A DNA stretch of 64,000 nt from Amphiduros pacificus. Taxonomy: Eukaryota; Annelida; Polychaeta; Phyllodocida; Hesionidae. Position numbers and translations under genes: made by a program. The notes under the pieces were generated by a model that searched no databases, was not told the DNA's origin, and saw only the letters and a list, made by a program, of their open reading frames with translations. The stretch's first letter is position 1; each line of letters opens with the position of its first letter. The stretch covers positions 11,836,001-11,900,000 of the forward strand of contig OX439002.1 in assembly GCA_949316495.1 (NCBI GenBank), read 5' to 3'. Below, piece by piece: positions 48,450-60,355 of the stretch.

Positions 48450-49065
48450 TTCCTTCCATATTGCCACAACAGTAATAACTTGCGATGACGGTGCATTCCA
48501 CAGGCTTGTAGGATTGACTGTTCTGGCATAATCCTGTTATGAATTCGGCATGACGTTTGTGAAAACAGGTGACACAGACGATGCTTATATGGTTAGGACT
48601 TGACAAATGATTTTCGATGCATGGGCTATGTTATATGTTTTCCGTAACAGTAAATAAGTTACGATGATGGTGCAGCCACGCTGTGGTAGGTTTGACCGTT
48701 CTCGCATAATCCTGATAGATTTCAGCACAACGACCGTGTAAAGCAGGTGACTCTGATAGATTAATTCGTATGGTACAAGATAATTTTATTCGATTCCGTA
48801 ACTAGTCACAAGTTACGACGACAGTGTCGCCACACAGAGTAGACTGACTGTTCTAGGATAATCCTGATAGATTTCAGCACAATGGCCGTGTAAAGCAGGT
48901 GACTCTGATAGATTAATTTGTATGGTACAAGATAATTTTATTCGATTCCGTAACTAGTCACAAGTTACGACTCGACGACAGTGTAGCCACACAGAGTAGA
49001 CTGACTGTTCTAGGATAATCCTGAAAGATTTCGGCATTACGACCGTGAAAGCAGGTGTGACAATT
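48450..49065. repeat. Tandem array, about 150-180-bp unit, four copies
   Basis: Four units each contain AGTTACGA/ACTTGCGATGA near the start, then TTGACTGTTCT/TAGACTGACTGTTCT, a CATAATCCTG or GATAATCCTG block, and GTGTAAAGCAGGTGAC. The two central copies (from about 48796 and 48946) are nearly identical; the first is most diverged. Location just beyond the Gypsy coding region suggests they belong to that element's 3' part, unproven. Confidence 0.85.
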
Positions 49066-50449
49066 GATAATTGATAATGTATACATTTAATACGACTGAG
49101 ATACTGAGACAACTGATATTACTGATAGCAATAAGAACGTACTGATACGTGTAAAAATGGATGACTTTTTGAATTCGTGTCTAGTCACTTACACCCATCA
49201 CTCTGTGCATATTGAATCCTAGTACTCTTCAAGATTCATAACATTTGCAGCCCATTCTCACACTAAAAACAGACAACGTCCTCCTTTTTGCACATGTTGC
49301 AAATAAGGACCGCGTTATCCATTTTTGAGACCATTTATTGCTTTATCTACTAGGTGGCATCATGGTGCATCATGGTATTTACCAGGTGGTAGTATTCAGC
49401 TCCCTCATGTAGATCATTGAAGTGTGATCAACTAAAATATTAATTATACACAATTCCAGACACAGTTTGAACTATTTTGAAATTCTCAATATCAATAAGA
49501 AATTTAATTAAAACTGATAAAGATTAGGTTAGAATGATTATTTCATTGATAACTCTATTCGTATTATATTAACATTATTGTTAATGGTAAACAAGTATTC
49601 AGAGTTAGTGTGTTTGGAAGTTGATTTTTTTAGTTATTAAAAGAACACAATTTCATGTTAAAGGTCAATTCTACAATTTGGTGTATTGAAAGCTTTGCCA
49701 CATATGAACATCATGACAAATTGAAATTACAATAGAGTAAAAAATAAGTTGCTGTAAGACATAAGAGTTGCATTCCCAGAACCCAGCTTTACTAAGCCTC
49801 TTCAATATAGGCCTAACGATAACGCAAACAATTGTCATACTATCTGGGCGCTCATGAATATTAATGAGATTCAAGTTACGCCATTGTATCATGCACGTGC
49901 TGTCTTACTGAAAGGCTGTAATTACGTCATCGCATTGTGCACGTGCAGTTGGATACTAATTGGGGCTAATGGAACGGGCCTATTTGAACATATCTGATTG
50001 CATAATCGGAGAGGGTGTTATACTGAGCCCGATGCAAAGGAGAATACAATCCCAGTAGTAAGTATATTGCCATACTTTTATGGTGTTATTTAACCTTTCA
50101 GTTCCTCTATAATACTCCACAAATGATGCCAAGAAAGTTCCTGTTCAAATAGTTTTTACAGACACAAAAGTTAATAGATATGAAAGACAAATACATTTAT
50201 TATCACCAATATGTAACCTGCAACATTGGTGCTTAATCCTTTTAATCATATTAAATGTATCAAAAGATATATAAAAATATACATATTTATATAAAAAATA
50301 TAATCATATTTATAAGGTATGATATAGTGTGAACAATTATACTTATATATGTGTGTGAAATGTTCTTTGCTTCCCAAATTGGGTATACAATTATGCATAT
50401 ATACATATATAGACTCATATTTCACTTATTCAGGCTTATTTAAATAACA

Positions 50450-50489
<40 letters not shown>

Positions 50490-50516
50490 CCAGGATATGA
50501 TGAGAATATATATATA

Positions 50517-50557
<41 letters not shown>

Positions 50558-51879
50558 TCCGCGCATATCATGATGGACTTTTACTCTTATCTAACTGCCA
50601 GGTCACAAAGTTTAATGGGACTAATAATGTTTCAATATTCAAGAATTATTAATAACTATAACATTCATTTGATATCATCATAGTGCATTTGATAATGAAT
50701 CTAAATTTTTATTTAGATTTTGTGCATTTGACAAAACAATTATTCAAGTCTTTAGTTCCATATATCTTGTCCAGCTTTTCGTAGTAGTCTGACGTGTGGT
50801 CTGCTTTTCTTTGCCTCCATTACTGAAAATTTAAAAATGTATATAAGTAGAAAATAAGCTAAAGGTGGTGATAATAATTATATTTTAGTAAGTCATTGAA
50901 ATTCTAGACCTGATATATATATTTTTTTCAGAAAAATATATTATTCTTAGATCTTATAGGAATGAAATAATGAATGAAATAATAATGAATGGAATAAATG
51001 AATGGCAAATATCAATTGTGAAAATCATGGCATGTTATTTATTTTGGTCAGAATTACATGCATGAAGTGTATAAGGGTATCATCAAGATAGAGTTGAAGT
51101 TATCCAACCATGGAAGCCACCATGGAAACCTATACAACATTTGAAGATGGTATGGGAATATCAGATGACAGATACCATCTCCCAATTGTTCCTAGCTCAG
51201 TTTTAATGTCTTGACTTGGACTTTCCTGGTAGTGACTTAATTGCCTTAAAAAAAGTCCTTATCTAAATATGTCTATGTTCCAAATACTTCATTTAAAACA
51301 TCGGTCAATAACCTTAGATATATGCTTACCACTGTTTTTTTTGTTATGTTAGTGAGCATTTTCTGGAAACATTCTTTGAAGTATTTACTCAACTTAAAAT
51401 ATTGAAACAAATATTACAGCTGACTCCATATTGCTACTTAAAGGTCAATGCAAATAAAAATGCATGTTACATATCAATTTTGGCCTCAATCTTTTTTGTT
51501 ATTTTGATTCTAATTGGCTGATATTTAGCATGTTATGCAAACTATGCAATTTATGCAAAAATTGCTGTGGCAAAAACTTCCTTTTCTCTTATTGTTTAAT
51601 TCACCTTTTCTTAAGTGTGACAAGGACATGTTGTCCTCACGCTTTGATTCATCTCTCCTCTTCTTTTTCCGTTTTCCTGAAAAAGAGATAGACACAATCA
51701 TATTAGGGGGGTCAACATTAAATAAAATAATTCAAGGAACAGCATATATTGACTCAAGTCGATTTTCTATGGTTTTTCTGAATTTCTTTTTATTTTGTAT
51801 ATTTGATAGTTTCCTCAAAGTTTTGAAATTTTGTGTGATATATTATACTCAAAGATTATCCGAGCTGGGTATAACACTT
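49066..51879. other. Intergenic, no gene identified; TA microsatellites
   Basis: AT-rich. Two TA microsatellites (about 50454-50485 and 50519-50555) flank a short unique piece containing GATATGATGAGAA; the right tract is followed by TTCTC...CATATCATGATGG, partly its inverted complement. No exon or element was recognised. A minus-strand frame at 49671-49892 has no features. Confidence 0.5.
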
Positions 51880-52560
51880 TTACATTGTTAACAAATGTAA
51901 TAGTACACCTTTTGTCTTGCTGGCTGGTTTGAAGGTCATGAATGTGCCTTCCTCTGTTTCCTCCAGTTCAATATCCATTCCAATTCCTTGCTCCTCTACA
52001 GCTTGCGCCTGACCCCCTTCTTCCAACACTTGCTCCTCTACAACTTGCGCCTGACCCTCTTCTTCCAAACCTTGTTCCTCTAAAGCTTGCACCTGGACCC
52101 CTTCTTCCAACTCTTGTTCCTCTACAGCTTGCACCTGGACCCCTTCTTCCAACCATTGTTCCTCTAAAGCTTGCACCTGGACCCCTTCTTCCAACCCTTG
52201 CCCCTCTACAGCTTGCACCTGGCCCACTACCTTAAGCTCTTGCTCCTCTACAGTATGCACCTGGCCCACTACCTCAAGTCCATGCTCCTCTCGAAGTTGT
52301 CCCTCTACTTGTCCTTCAAACTTCTGCCTCTCAATCCCTAGCATCTCTCTCTCTTCTGTTAAGTCATGTACCATAGCCTCTAAAACCTGTCCCTCGATCT
52401 ATTGTCTTTCAACTACCAGCACCTGCCTCTGTTCCCCATTCTCCTCTACATCAACATCTAACTCCTGATTCTGACCCTCAGCTTCAAACACCTGTCTCTC
52501 TCACAATTCACGTCTTTCATCTTCACCTGTCTTTTTCTCTGTAATATCAGAAGTATTCAT
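51880..52560 (-). pseudogene. E/Q-rich protein with 14-residue tandem repeats, two in-frame stops
   Basis: One reading frame runs from ATG at 52560 to a TAA near 51880, broken by TGA at 52501-52503 and TAG at 52399-52401. The 3' half holds about nine repeats of a 14-residue unit (type LEEGVQVQALEEQG), coded by 42-bp DNA repeats between about 51990 and 52330; the rest is also Glu/Gln-rich and would form a coiled coil. I do not recognise the family. It could be a decayed small gene or an exon with intronic flanks: an AAAG|GTGTAC site near the 3' end could be a donor. No partner exons were identified. Confidence 0.5.
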
Positions 52561-54487
52561 ACCATTTAGGCCTCAACATTAAGGTTTAATATCACTGGTT
52601 CAAATCATTGTTATTGGCCTAGAGGTTCAATCTTGTGAAAGATGCTTGCTCATGTATCAACATTGATGGTATCTTCAGGATTGATGTCAATAACTGGGTC
52701 GGAATTTTGAAACCTCAAGCAAGAAACTGTAGGCAAGAACTTGAAATCTCAAAGATTGTAACCAATCTTACTTCAGCACAAAACAGCCCTTCTCATGGTA
52801 GATCGCATCAGTTTTGATTTGTATCGCGTGTGCTCAAAATCTGCCCAAATCACTGAATTTAAAGTTTGTATGCATCACTCTAACATTTGACCTTTCCTGA
52901 ACTTGTTACAGTGGGGCTCTGACAGGATTAACTTTGTAATGGCATGATGCCACAAGGGAGCATTTTGTAACATTAACCCAGTGCTTCGGTGTTATGGTGT
53001 AATTTTGTTGCATTGTAATGCATTTGACACAATAAAGCATTTTTCTAAAACATTTGAATCAGTTTTTTTCTATTTCAATGTTTGCATCAATGCAAGATAA
53101 ACGCCTTGTTTGCGATAAAAGCAAAAACTTGATATGTATGCACAAATTTCCTGCTTGAGAATATAAACCCCATTTTGATACCCCCAAAAATACCCAAAAT
53201 AGGTTACAAAAGCCCCTTGTGACCTAATGACGTTACACAAAATCCCATCAGAGCCCTAATGATTTAATGAAAAGTCAATTATGGTTGTTAGTAAACAAAC
53301 TCGCAAATTGGTGATTGGAGCCCAATATACATTCTGTTTGTTTTCTGGGTTTCACTCTCAAAATTATTAGACCTGTTTGTAGCAAATATCAAGTTGCAGA
53401 CATAGTGGTGCCACTGAGTCACTGAACTGCCACGTCGCAGGTCCTTGACATGATTTACAAGGACAACAGTTTAACCCTTCAAACCTCAGACTTCATCTCC
53501 TATGAAAACTGTACCATGAATTCGGTGATGAAACAGCCAGAAATTGAATCCACTTCCCTTAAAGTGACACAGACAAACTGGTACTATTAGGCTTGCACTC
53601 GCCAACTTCACCTCAGCTAAAGACATCACTGCCTAAACATTGCCTGTTTCTTAAAAAAAACAGCATCTATAGGAATTAAAAAACTTCGTGTTAAATTGTG
53701 TAAGATAATATGAATTAACAAGTTAAAGATGATGTGAATCATGATGAGAACTGCCATTTTGTGTTCATGTGAGATCACTCACAATCCTGTTTAGTTGTCT
53801 ATGTTTTTTCAACATGATCAGCACGTAAGACAACATTGTGATCCGACCTGATAACAACGTTGTTCTTCTGTGCTGAAAACGTTGTCAGGACGTTGTTTTA
53901 CAACGTTTTTGTTATGTGCTAACAATGTGATGAGCACAAAGAAGAAAACTAGCCAATAGTTAAATCATGTGAGTGCAGTGTTCAGGCTGGCAGTGTTCAG
54001 GCTGGCAATGTTCAGGCTGGAAGAACCAACTTGAGAGAACCACCAGAAGAAGAACCACCAGAACCAAAGAGAGAGATCTGACAACCAGAACACTTCACAA
54101 ACCTATGTTCTTGACTTAAAAGTTTTAGTTGGATGTCCAATCTATTTAAAGCAAAACAGTATGAAAAACATTGCAGCATGTGAGCAAGTGCACCACCTTT
54201 CTAATGACATCTCACACAATGACATCATTACAACATATATTTTATAATGTAATGACGTCATTGAAAAGTGGGCATAGCGCCACTCTATATAGGCCACATA
54301 ACAACATAGATCTGTACTTACAATGTTAACACTGGTCTGCTTTATATATAAACCATCTGTGGTAGATAATGGGGGCAAATGTGATTGGGATATTAGATTG
54401 TCTTGCTTGAATTTATTTTAAAAATTGGGCCCTGATATTTACTTGGTATCAAAGTATGGCATTACACATCAGAAATTAAGAAATTAC
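52561..54487. other. Mostly intergenic; possible short terminal exon
   Basis: No clear gene. On the minus strand an acceptor-like TTTAG before 53616 opens a 43-codon frame to TGA at 53486-53488, and its phase fits the donor of the exon at 54488-54665; this is weak support. Near 53990-54060 there are short direct repeats of CAGTGTTCAGGCTGG (three) and AGAACCACCAGAA. Confidence 0.35.
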
Positions 54488-54665
54488 CTTTCACTGATCT
54501 CCTGACATGATTTTCATACAATTTCAGTACAGGCACAAATCCATCCGAGACTAAAAATGACCGACTGGCTTCTGTGTTTGCATACTGTTGACATGTCCAA
54601 TTTTTCTGATTTTCACGGAGACCAATCACCATGATATGATAATTGGCAGAGGATAATACAGTCAT
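54488..54665 (-). CDS. Candidate exon following the zinc-ribbon exon
   Basis: 178 bp, bounded by a good acceptor (CTTTTCAG) and donor (AAAG|GTAATT). It is open throughout in the frame that joins the upstream exon at a codon boundary: 59 codons, including SSANYHIMVIGLRENQ and GFVPVLKLYENHVRRSV. No known domain. Outgoing phase is 1. It may be the penultimate exon of an alternative 3' end of the KDZ-like gene. Supported only by splice signals, phase and openness. Confidence 0.5.
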
Positions 54666-55158
54666 CTGAAAAGATATGATTCAATTTACCATTAACCAAT
54701 CCAAACCTGTTTTGACCAATATTGTCATTGAAATACTCTTTGGTACTTGTATTTAATTATCTTCAGCTTGTGATGTGGAATAGTTTGAAATTATGAATGT
54801 GTGATCCATGACGTAAGATCAAATGAGACATTATAGTTGGTGCCTATATATTGCAATTTCAATTTCCTTCAAAGGATAAATATCTTGTTTTAAATTATCA
54901 AGATCTAGTGAAAACAGTTAATTATAATTTAAGGATTTGATATTGGACTTGACAATAAGTACTGGCTCCATGGCCCTGAAATGAGGGTCCTGTACAGCAT
55001 TCATTTTACAATTCTGGTCATATAACTACACATATTTTCATAGTAATATCCTATTGACCAGTAGATTTGAAAATCTACAATAGATCCTAGAATATCTTTG
55101 ATCTTTGGGACCATTTATCAAAAACCTTAATATCAAGCCATGAAATTGTGTCTCTCAC

Positions 55159-55448
55159 CGTGTTCTGCAGTTTTTTTAGATGATACTGGGTATCCACCTT
55201 GCACCCAGCTTCTTTTCTTCCGGCAATTTGTGCTTTGAGTTTGGCCCTTTTCTTCTTGTTGAAGTCGGTTTTGCAGGAAGGACAAACCTGGACTGCATTG
55301 TGACATCTTAGCCCACAAACACAGATCTTCTGGCCTGCCATACATCCTGGTCTTGGTCCAAGCTTAGTCGATCCCTCCTTCCTTCCAAATTTCAATTTGT
55401 TATCCCCTCTTTTGCCAAGTTTGAATGGGAGATTTTGACATTGGTTAT
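55159..55448 (-). CDS. Candidate alternative exon with a Cys/His zinc-ribbon-like motif
   Basis: 290 bp with acceptor TTTCCAG|AT and donor ACG|GTGAGA. Entering with one carried base gives 96 open codons containing LKFGRKEGSTKLG, then CVCGLRCHNAVQVCPSC, a compact CxC...CH...CPxC cluster likely to bind zinc, and a Lys-rich helix (NKKKRAKLKAQIAGRKEAG). Incoming phase 1 is the same as that of the PHD-like terminal exon at 58303-58574, so both could follow the donor at 61419 of the KDZ-like gene as alternative ends. A separate small gene is also possible. Confidence 0.6.
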
Positions 55449-56129
55449 CTGGAAATAAAATGATTTTTTTTGACATGATTACACATCAACATAACATTCA
55501 TTCTGTTTTAAAGAATATTTCTATCATAATGAATAAAAGAATTCCACAATAAGTGAAAAAAGTGAGAAAAGCTGAGGAGTGAGGGAGCTGGACCAAGGGG
55601 ATCTTAAAGGGGTGCTTTGTTTCAACAAATTGTTAATTGTGCTGATTGTTCCATTGACAAATGTATTTTTTTTATCATAAAAACCCTGCATGTTTATCAT
55701 TATGGAGCTGACTACTGGTATATTATACTGCTCAGGTGACAACTATTGAGCTGATGAATTACCTTTCCTTCTGTTATGTCAACTAATTGAGCCTACGCTT
55801 GTAACATGTTTATTTTTTTGCCCTTTTACAATTGTGTATCTCACAAAGCTTTTTCCTTGTGCCCATTAATATTATTTTTGGTGAATTGTAAAAATAATTA
55901 TAAAGTAATATTAATTACTTTTGGTTATGGACAGTACCATATCTGATAAATTAATCAAATATAATTAATAATCTATAAACACCCATTTGCTTATTTATTC
56001 ATAAGAACTGTTTCTCACAATGATAAAATCTAACATTCATTTAAATGAGGCCTTGGTCACATTTCATGTCACATGATATGCTGCCACCGGACCACATATA
56101 TACCATGTGTAAGGTGATGAAAACATTAA
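55449..56129. other. Intron or intergenic, no gene
   Basis: AT-rich sequence with no recognised feature. Confidence 0.45.
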
Positions 56130-57218
56130 ACATAGGCATCAGAGATTCATCAACCCTCAGCCCTGGTAACTTATTGCACAACATTCGCTCCACACAATAT
56201 TTGTGAACAAAACGTCACTGCACCAAGGCAAATTGATGCAGGGGTAAAAATACCCATAAAATCTACTTCCTTTGATAGCTTAGGTGTGTCAAGTATCATG
56301 AAACTGTCATCATTTACTCATATAACCTTGAAAAGCAGGTTAAGGTCACGGTCCATCAAACTCATCTGGGGTCTTCACCAGATGCTTATGTGTGTCAATT
56401 CTCATGAAGCTGCCATTATTTGTTCTTGAGTTACTGTGTTGACAAGAATGATTTCACATAATTGTCCCTGTGTGTGACCTTGAAAAGTAGGTGAAGGTCA
56501 TGTTTCATAAAAATTCTGAGGTTTTCACTAGATGCTTATGTGTGTCAAATCTCATAAAGCTGCCATCATTTGTTCTTGAGTTATTGTGATTCTTGGGATT
56601 TCACATAATTGTCCCTGTAACCTTAAAAAGTAGGTCAAGGTCGCCATCCATCAAACTCGTCCGAGGTTTTCACCAGATGGTTATGTGTGGTAAGTATCAT
56701 AAAGGTACCATCATTTGTTCTCGAGTTATCGCGATGACAAGGATTATTTCACATAATTGTCCCTGTGACCTTGAAAAGTAGGTGAGGGTCATGTTTCATA
56801 CAAAAAAATTTGTCCAAGGTTTTCACTAGATGCTTATGTGTGGTAGGTTTCATGAAGCTGCCATCATTTGTTCTCGAGTTATCATGATAACAAGGATGAT
56901 TTTACATAATTGTCCCTGTGACCTTGAAAAGTAGGTGAAGGTCATGTTCCATCAAAGGAAGTAGGAGGTCTTCACCAGATGCCTATGTGTGTCAAATCTT
57001 ATAAAGCTGCCATCATTTGTCCTTGAGTTATTGTGATTCTTGGGATTTCACATAATTGTCCCTGTAACCTTGAAAAGTAGGTCAAGGTTGCTGTCCATCA
57101 AACTCGTCCGAGGTTTTTACCAGATGGTTATGTGTGGTAAGTTTCATAAAGGTACCATCATTTGTTCAGTTATCGCGATGACAAGGATGTTCGCTACAGA
57201 CAGACAGACAGACAGACA

Positions 57219-57261
<43 letters not shown>

Positions 57262-57310
57262 CAGGAGTACTGCAATACCCTCAGCCTGATTACATCAGGG
57301 GCTGAGGGTA
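56130..57310 (+). mobile_element. MITE-like element with internal 148-bp tandem monomers, copy 1
   Basis: Shares both ends with a second copy at 59540-60355. The start has CATAGGCATCAGAGATTCAT followed by ACCCTCAGCCC; the end has CCAGGAGTACTGCAATACCC then GGGGCTGAGGGTA, so ACCCTCAGCC and GGCTGAGGGT form inverted terminal words. Inside are about six monomers of 146-151 bp, each with ACCTTGAAAAGTAGGT(C/G)AAGGTC, a GATGCTTATGTGTG word and a GCTGCCATCATTTGTTCT word, then a (CAGA)n(CA)n microsatellite at 57199-57259. It is non-coding and probably non-autonomous. Confidence 0.82.
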
Positions 57311-57993
57311 GAAAATCATGCTTACATGTGCATTTATGTGTGAATATCAATAACTTGACAACTTTCCTCTTTTGTGCCAATATGTTATTATTATTATGTT
57401 GTCATAATCGAAGTGCTTGACAGCAACCACATGTTCCGTAATACCCAATGAGCAAGCAGTGTGAGCTTCACTATGTTCAACCTGTCTATCCTGAGGTCTG
57501 CACTGATTTCTCACTGCATCCATTGCAATGTTGCCATGGGAGCAATGTGGAATATTCTAATTCATATTTGAACACTAATAATGCAGTGAGAGTACCATGG
57601 GAATGCTGTGGATGTTGTGAGAGCAACATATCAACTTTGAGATTTCTGTCAAATATTCAACACCAAGGAGACAATTCTGATGTAGTTCTGGTGTGATATG
57701 GGGATTAGGAATGTCACATTTCCAAGGCTTAAAACATCTAATCATTTGTTGTACATTTGTTGTACATTTTTAGAGATCAGGTGGCCATAGGGTGAAGGTC
57801 AAGGTCACTAACAAGGGCACTATTTCAAGACATTGATAAGATACATCCATGGTTTAAGTAAGGTAATAATATTTTATTTGTTATAAATGTATCGCATTCA
57901 CATGGTCTTTCAAGATAAGGTCACATAACTTGTATAAAATGTATGTCAATGTCATTGAATAGTCTAGGATGTGTGCCTTAACTTTCAGAACAA
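57311..57993. other. Spacer, no gene accepted
   Basis: Contains an 82-codon Cys-rich plus-strand frame at 57448-57696 with no known domain and no splice context; not called as a gene. Confidence 0.4.
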
Positions 57994-58138
57994 AACACTA
58001 CATTCTCAATTTATAAAGCGAGTTAGACACTAAAATGTTCTTACACTACATTCTCAATTTATAAAGAGAGTTAGACACTAAAATATCCTTACACTACATT
58101 CTCAATTTATAAAGAGAGTTAGACACTAAAATGTTCTT
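57994..58138. repeat. 48-bp minisatellite, three copies
   Basis: ACACTACATTCTCAATTTAT recurs at about 57996, 58043 and 58091, each followed by AAAG(C/A)GAGTTAGACACTAAAA. The copies are nearly identical. Confidence 0.92.
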
Positions 58139-58302
58139 GTTCCAGCAGAGGCTCCAAGAATGCCTCTTTGGCAAAATTTGCTGAGTTGTAAAAAAAAACC
58201 TTTGATAATATTGAGAAAATATCCTGACCCATTGTCATTTTTCAATCTTCATCCAATTACTCATTATCCTCTGTTGGATATTTATAGCCATTAAGTTTAA
58301 CT

Positions 58303-58574
58303 TTAAAGAATGCAGTCTCGACAAATGTATTTATGGCACATTAATGTTATATCCCTGACATCCACTTTCAAACAGCTTGCATGATAAACTGTGCCACAGA
58401 ATGTGCATTTAATCAGAATGTCATAATTTGGTGTTATGATGACATAATCCTCGTTTTCAAGATATTGAGACCGGAGCTCTATTGCTTCCTCATAACTTGG
58501 TTGTCGCTGGCACAAATAACATGTCCATTTGCTGATAATATCACCCTGTGACAAATTGAAACCCGTAACATTTT
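58303..58574 (-). CDS. Terminal exon with a PHD-like zinc-binding domain
   Basis: The acceptor is TTTTTCAG|AA at 58574; the frame ends with TAA at 58303-58305. Read with one carried base it encodes about 90 residues: NVTGFNLSQGD, then WTCYLC, an acidic insert, IKCTFCGTVYHASC and YICRDCIL. The CxxC...CxxC...HxxC...CxxC spacing is PHD-like. It can follow the 61419-61546 exon of the KDZ-like gene in phase, which would give that protein a C-terminal zinc finger. An internal CAGG|GTGATA could act as a donor to the 55448 exon. Confidence 0.65.
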
Positions 58575-59539
58575 CTGAAAAAGAAAAGATAACCATAGAA
58601 TTAAAGCATGGGTCCAATAATTGACTCATATTTACATGTACCAAAACCAACCTGATGACAAATATTATCAGGGAAGTTCTTCAAGATGTGGTGAAAAAGC
58701 TTTTTTTGTGCAAATGTTAACTATGGATATTGGCATTGCCGAACTAACATTAGTCCAATCACATATGCCAAATAGCATATATTGCTATATTCTTACAGTA
58801 AAGAGAGCATAAAAATAAAAGTAATAATATGGCTGGTCTTAACCTTGACCTTGACCCAAAGTCAACAAGAAATCACCCAAACATTTCCTTAAATTCTGGA
58901 TTGGCTTATACTACTATAATCCCCTTGGCAAGATGACTGCCACCGGCAAAAAATAATTACAAGTTCTGAAAATTTGACAACAGTAAAATTACTAAAATGA
59001 TATCTCAGATCTTTTTTCTTTGTTATATATGTGTTCATATCAAAGAAATTTAAATTGCTAATCCACAACTTGTACAGGTTTCCTTCCCTTTTAAACATTG
59101 TGATGTTTTCTGGGGTATATGTGATTAAGTGTTCGAAAAAGTCGTCGGCACGTCGGACAAAGCCGGCCTTTATATCACATTGTCCACCGATGACTGAAAA
59201 CGGCAGCCAAATTGTCCGCCATTCTATACCTATACACAGTTTCTCATTGTAGTCATCACAAATACGTTTTATTGGGGTTTTTTTGGAGATTTTCTGTCGC
59301 CGCCATTTGGTAAAGTTTGAGCTATATCTGGGTCATTATGTTTGTCCCCACCTGATTATTTCCGCCGTGTGCACTCCTGTTCAAAAGAAATACGCATTGA
59401 AATGTCTGATGTTGAAGACTAATGTCTGATGTTGGCTGACTGAACATCAGACATATTGTCTGATGTGGGTCAAAAAGTTTTGGCAAACACTGTGTGATGA
59501 TGATACTATAAATCAGGAACAAGCTGCACAGATGGTAAG
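58575..59539. other. Intron sequence, no exon seen
   Basis: Contains ACCTTGACCTTGACC half-site clusters (about 58841-58858) and a stretch near 59398-59465 where CTGATGTTG and GTCTGATGT words repeat. No coding signal. Confidence 0.45.
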
Positions 59540-60355
59540 ACATAGGCATCAGAGATGCATCAACCCTCATCCCTGGTAACTTACTGTACAACATTCGCTC
59601 CCAACAATATTTGTGAACAAAACGTTACTGCACCAAGCAAAATTGATACAGGGGTAAAAAAAACCATAAAAGTGTACATCTGCTTTCTTTTTTAGCTTAT
59701 GTGTGTCAAGAATCATGAAACTGTCATCATTTATTCTAGAATTACTGAGATGAGGGGCCTGTGACCATGAAAAATAGGTGAAGGTCACTGTCCATCAAAA
59801 TTGTTTGAGGTTTTCACCAGATGCTTATGTGTGTTTCATGAAGCTGCCATCATTTGTTCTCTCGAGTTATCGCAATGATGGCGATTTCACATAATTGTCC
59901 CTGTGACCTTGAAAAGTAAGTGAACGTCATACTCCATCATACTCATCTGGGGTTTTCACTAGTTGTGTGTGTCAAGGCTCATAAAGCTGCCATCATTTAT
60001 TCTTGGGTTATTGCAATGATGGGGATTTCTTGATACAATTTTCCATGTCCTTGAAAATTAGGTGATGGTCATACTCCATCAAAAGCCTCAGGTCTTTACC
60101 AGATGCTTATGTGTGTCAAGTCTCATAAAGCTGCCAACATTTTGTCTCGATTTATAGCAATGATGGGGATTTCACATATTTGTACCTGTGACCTTGAAAA
60201 GTAGGTGAAGGTCATGTTTCACAGAAAAAGTCTGAGGTCTTCACCTGATACTTATGTGTATCAAATCTCATAAAGCTGCCACACACACACACATACATAC
60301 CCATGCCAGGAGTACTGCAATACCCTCAGCCTGAACACATTAGGGGCTGAGGGTA
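59540..60355 (+). mobile_element. MITE-like element, copy 2
   Basis: Same ends and orientation as the copy at 56130-57310, with only about four internal monomers of 140-145 bp and a shorter CA tract. It ends GGGGCTGAGGGTA at 60355. Monomer number differs between the copies, so the internal array expands or contracts independently of the ends. Confidence 0.82.

Noticed and set aside
48450-49065. CRISPR-like array
   Set aside because: The whole unit repeats with no unique spacers, and the window is eukaryotic; it is an ordinary tandem repeat.
32461-49700. A pair of LTRs for the second Gypsy element
   Set aside because: Shared AAAGGTCA words on both sides are too short and common; no longer match was found by eye.
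57448-57696. 82-codon Cys-rich plus-strand gene
   Set aside because: No recognised domain, no splice context, and it lies between two repeat elements on the strand opposite the only local gene.
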